Positions 54,201 through 55,452 of a DNA stretch of 55,452 nucleotides are shown piece by piece; the stretch's first letter is position 1; each line of letters begins with the position of its first letter. This stretch comes from an uncultured Chitinophagaceae bacterium. Its GTDB lineage: Bacteria; Bacteroidota; Bacteroidia; Chitinophagales; Chitinophagaceae. The notes beneath the pieces were generated by a model that was not told where the DNA came from, did not search any database, and was given only the letters and a program-made list of their open reading frames with translations. Location of the stretch: NCBI GenBank assembly GCA_937873715.1, contig CALMYJ010000007.1, forward strand, positions 1 through 55,452, given 5' to 3'. The position numbers were made by a program, and so were the translations under genes.

Positions 54201-55452
54201 ATTGGCTCGGGAAGTTATATCAATGGGCCGGTGAGCAGGTCTTTAGCTGCAGGCTCTACTACCTACACCTTTCCAACCGGTGCTGCTACAACTTACCTGC
54301 CGCTTACTTTAAATAGTAATACCGGCGCAAATGTTGCTACAGTAAGGGCCTTTGCGGCCAATGCAGGCGGTACAGCCCCGGCCAACTCTGTGCTTAGCAC
54401 TACAGAGTACTGGTCCATGTCAACAACTTCTAACCTTGGCAATGCCTCAAGCACTGTTACAGTTAGTAGGCCCTCGGGTACTGCCAATTTTATTGCAATA
54501 AGTAAAACCAGCGCTAATGGCAGCTATGCCAATGCAGGTGGTTCGGTATCCGGCGGTGGAACCAGCGGCACTACAGGAAATACAGCCTCTATTGGAGCTG
54601 CCACACCCTGGTTCTTTGCATTTGCTTCCAACACGTATGCCATTACTGCATCGGCTGGTGCCAATGGCAGTATTAGCCCGGCAGGCGTTACAAATGTGAT
54701 TTCCGGTGCCAGCCAGGCTTATACCATTACACCTGATGCAGGCTATCATATTGAAGATGTGCTGGTAGACGGGGTTTCTAACCCAACGGCAGTGAGCAAT
54801 GGTAGCCACACTTTCAGCAATGTAACGGCAACGCATACCATATCAGCTACTTTTGCACCTAACTGTACCGGTTATACCTGGACTAATGGTGGTGGCGATT
54901 ATGACTGGGATAACGCTGATAACTGGGCTTGCGGCGTTGTACCTCCCGGTGGTGAAACTATTGCCATCGAAGCAGGTAAAGAATTGATTTTGCTCGAAAA
55001 CCGTGAACTGGAAAATATCCAGTTTGGAAACGGCGCTCAAATAAACCTGTTTGATAATATTTTAACTATAAACGGTACCCTTTCTGGTAATGGTACATTT
55101 GTTGGCTCGGCACTCTCTGGTTTGGTGATTGCTTCAAGTGCCAACGCCGGCACCTTAAATTTTGCATCCGCCGATATTGATGGCTATACACCTGAAGGTG
55201 GCCAGGTATTAAAAAGCCTTGTGGTAAACAGCGACTTAACCTTAGGTACTGCGTTGGATATAACTGCTGGCAATGATCCCGGTGTAGTAATTGTTAATAG
55301 CGGTGCTACATTAATTACTGGTGGCCATTTAACGTTAAAATCAAATGCAGGCGGTACGGCTGCCGTGGGCCCGTCTGCCGGTACAATTAGCGGAAACGTA
55401 ACCGTAGAGCGCTATATTCCTGCCAGCCGCCAGGCGTGGAGGCAGTTAAGCG
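51237..55452 (+). CDS. Giant modular surface protein C, N-terminal part, cut by window edge
   Basis: The frame from the ATG at 51237 stays open to the window end (1405 residues). The signal peptide ends GTANAQ. Modules by residue: a Cys-containing N-terminal domain (about 28-200) that I do not recognise; two tandem repeats of about 145-150 residues (about 202-352 and 358-508), each with a TDNxLSNFR, LNSLSF and NFKLY series; a full solenoid cassette (about 510-1131: TNSPVYG, NNQGYSPG, GYPNNVTIANVG, INGPVSR, TEYWSM); a divergent InlB-type repeat (about 1133-1208: SAGANGSISPAG, PDAGYHIEDVLVDG); and more solenoid-like strands. It breaks off inside VERYIPASRQAWRQLS, which lines up with QRYFPARRGWRLVAAP of protein B. 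The lost C-terminus is therefore predicted to resemble that of B, with a type A signal. It starts 279 bases after gene B on the same strand. Confidence 0.9.
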   Translation, partial: MKKKQPKFQFLKAWTMLLMAFFALGTANAQIPYLAGSGTTHDVIVSGVKSAAWSLDNTNLGTTSGGYYTVTNTNGCSNHWSTVNTIGINNNSLSYRYLVAQVKLRAGKTSIGSTSVFDLVRDGYPANDNNAVCNSTAGRLELKNCPGFAYSDADDVWLVIDYGSIRTLLWTRMAILDPGQNYMIKHMYLCTTAPTCPVAIPDITADQTGITQTSTGDIGQNSTDNLLSNFRINSTGPAQLNSLSFAAGGDFATGDVSNFKLYASTGNTFPGGSPITGGTFNASGIGSGGTVTFSGLSRSLPAGATYFFITADIPSGATLGKKVRVPATPTLNFASVGTFSNTIGIGGEKTIVPPIPPVIDLNHTSITQTTAGNVSRSTTDNILSNFRATVNTSNAVLNSLSFVAGGSFATGTVTNFKLYTNTTNVFPGGSALSTVSAGAIASGGTVTFSGLTQSCPKDNSTYFWITADISASATAGSTISVPATPTVNFALGTPTNNVTAGGTKTVVLSVTYYSKNGSNNGRLESSWGTNAADGTGTAPPNFTSGDKFVIRSGTTITVSGGTWTVNGGPDCELNINGTLSLSSPIVVGGAFNFNTGGTFTHGAQSVTLGTNGSIGGTNTGTPVFADLIINTTNNSDIVYLNRSRILIQQSRTLFLTKGIFNVGASNVIQMGEANGNVNINATGGGNFATTGANGGEDGGNIDFRGTSGHQLIVTGTGTLGSPTFYNIYTGHTDANWRLTLSSANIKINGTLSNTSLTGATVNSSNQWVVNTNSPVYGPNSTLVINRNNQGYSPGNEWNATSGYIIGTTPGYPNNVTIANVGTSGGNVGGVSVGLNINSARNINGTLTVGTPAVSANVGISSSSFVSGGIVVNNNSNLGAATSFRVNGNWLRQGTTIGNFVATAGITVTFGGNGTSGSPQTIGLSTGTETFANSNANIAIANGTYVKLNSPVTLGTARTLTLTSGILETDPTNILSITNTAAAAITGAGIGSGSYINGPVSRSLAAGSTTYTFPTGAATTYLPLTLNSNTGANVATVRAFAANAGGTAPANSVLSTTEYWSMSTTSNLGNASSTVTVSRPSGTANFIAISKTSANGSYANAGGSVSGGGTSGTTGNTASIGAATPWFFAFASNTYAITASAGANGSISPAGVTNVISGASQAYTITPDAGYHIEDVLVDGVSNPTAVSNGSHTFSNVTATHTISATFAPNCTGYTWTNGGGDYDWDNADNWACGVVPPGGETIAIEAGKELILLENRELENIQFGNGAQINLFDNILTINGTLSGNGTFVGSALSGLVIASSANAGTLNFASADIDGYTPEGGQVLKSLVVNSDLTLGTALDITAGNDPGVVIVNSGATLITGGHLTLKSNAGGTAAVGPSAGTISGNVTVERYIPASRQAWRQLS
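51840..52760 (+). repeat. Two tandem coding repeats of about 450 bp
   Basis: The two units (about 51840-52290 and 52310-52760) encode about 145-150 residues each with a shared series: ITQT, TDNxLSNFR, LNSLSFxAGGxFATG, NFKLY, FPGGS, GGTVTFSGL, FxITADI, ATPTxNFA. The copies are clearly diverged, including in DNA. I do not recognise the domain with certainty. Confidence 0.8.

Overview
The window comes from a Bacteroidota chromosome, most likely the family Chitinophagaceae or a close relative. The evidence is a SusC/SusD pair, a DUF6377 membrane regulator, PorP/SprF-family proteins, giant secreted proteins with type IX secretion (T9SS) C-terminal signals of both type A and type B, an adenosylcobalamin-dependent ribonucleotide reductase with a TSCPD extension, and several copies of the Bacteroidota -7 promoter element (TAnnTTTG) in the right places. 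The species cannot be named from sequence alone. I see no rRNA, tRNA, CRISPR array, transposase or phage gene.

Layout. (1) 1-1027, minus strand: the 5' part of a type I restriction R subunit, cut by the window edge. (2) 1644-16397: housekeeping genes. These are class II ribonucleotide reductase (nrdJ), an AsmA-family envelope protein, a minus-strand set pheT / small coiled-coil protein / zapA, then plus-strand dnaB, rsmE and a TonB-dependent receptor. DnaA-box-like sites lie upstream of nrdJ and dnaB. (3) 16520-23665: a secreted LamG protein and an 1850-residue PKD/Ig-repeat protein with a type B T9SS signal. (4) 24277-36251: a polysaccharide-utilisation-type locus, all on the plus strand. 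It holds a SusR-like membrane regulator, SusC, SusD, a GH71/GH99-like lipoprotein, an inverting-type GH97 (SusB-like) and a TIG+LamG lipoprotein in the place where SusE/F usually sit. (5) 36485-55452: three giant secreted proteins (1494, 2464 and more than 1405 residues) with two PorP/SprF genes between the first and second.

How the parts fit. In the carbohydrate locus the regulator probably senses a glycan in the periplasm and switches on SusC/D uptake. The GH97 has the glutamate set of inverting alpha-glucosidases, so an alpha-linked glucan or oligosaccharide is the best guess for the substrate. In the right third the first giant protein carries a type B signal, the class known to need a PorP/SprF partner, and two such partners follow directly. 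The second carries a type A signal and the third is cut before its C-terminus.

The most interesting point is that all three giants share a long repeat-rich cassette of about 610-620 residues, probably a beta-solenoid. It ends in a recurring unit of about 140 residues that is present four times in the window. Two of the giants also share a block of SprB-like, Ig-like and about-200-residue beta-sandwich domains. The region looks like a modular surface-protein locus in which the same extracellular parts are fitted with different secretion and anchoring ends.
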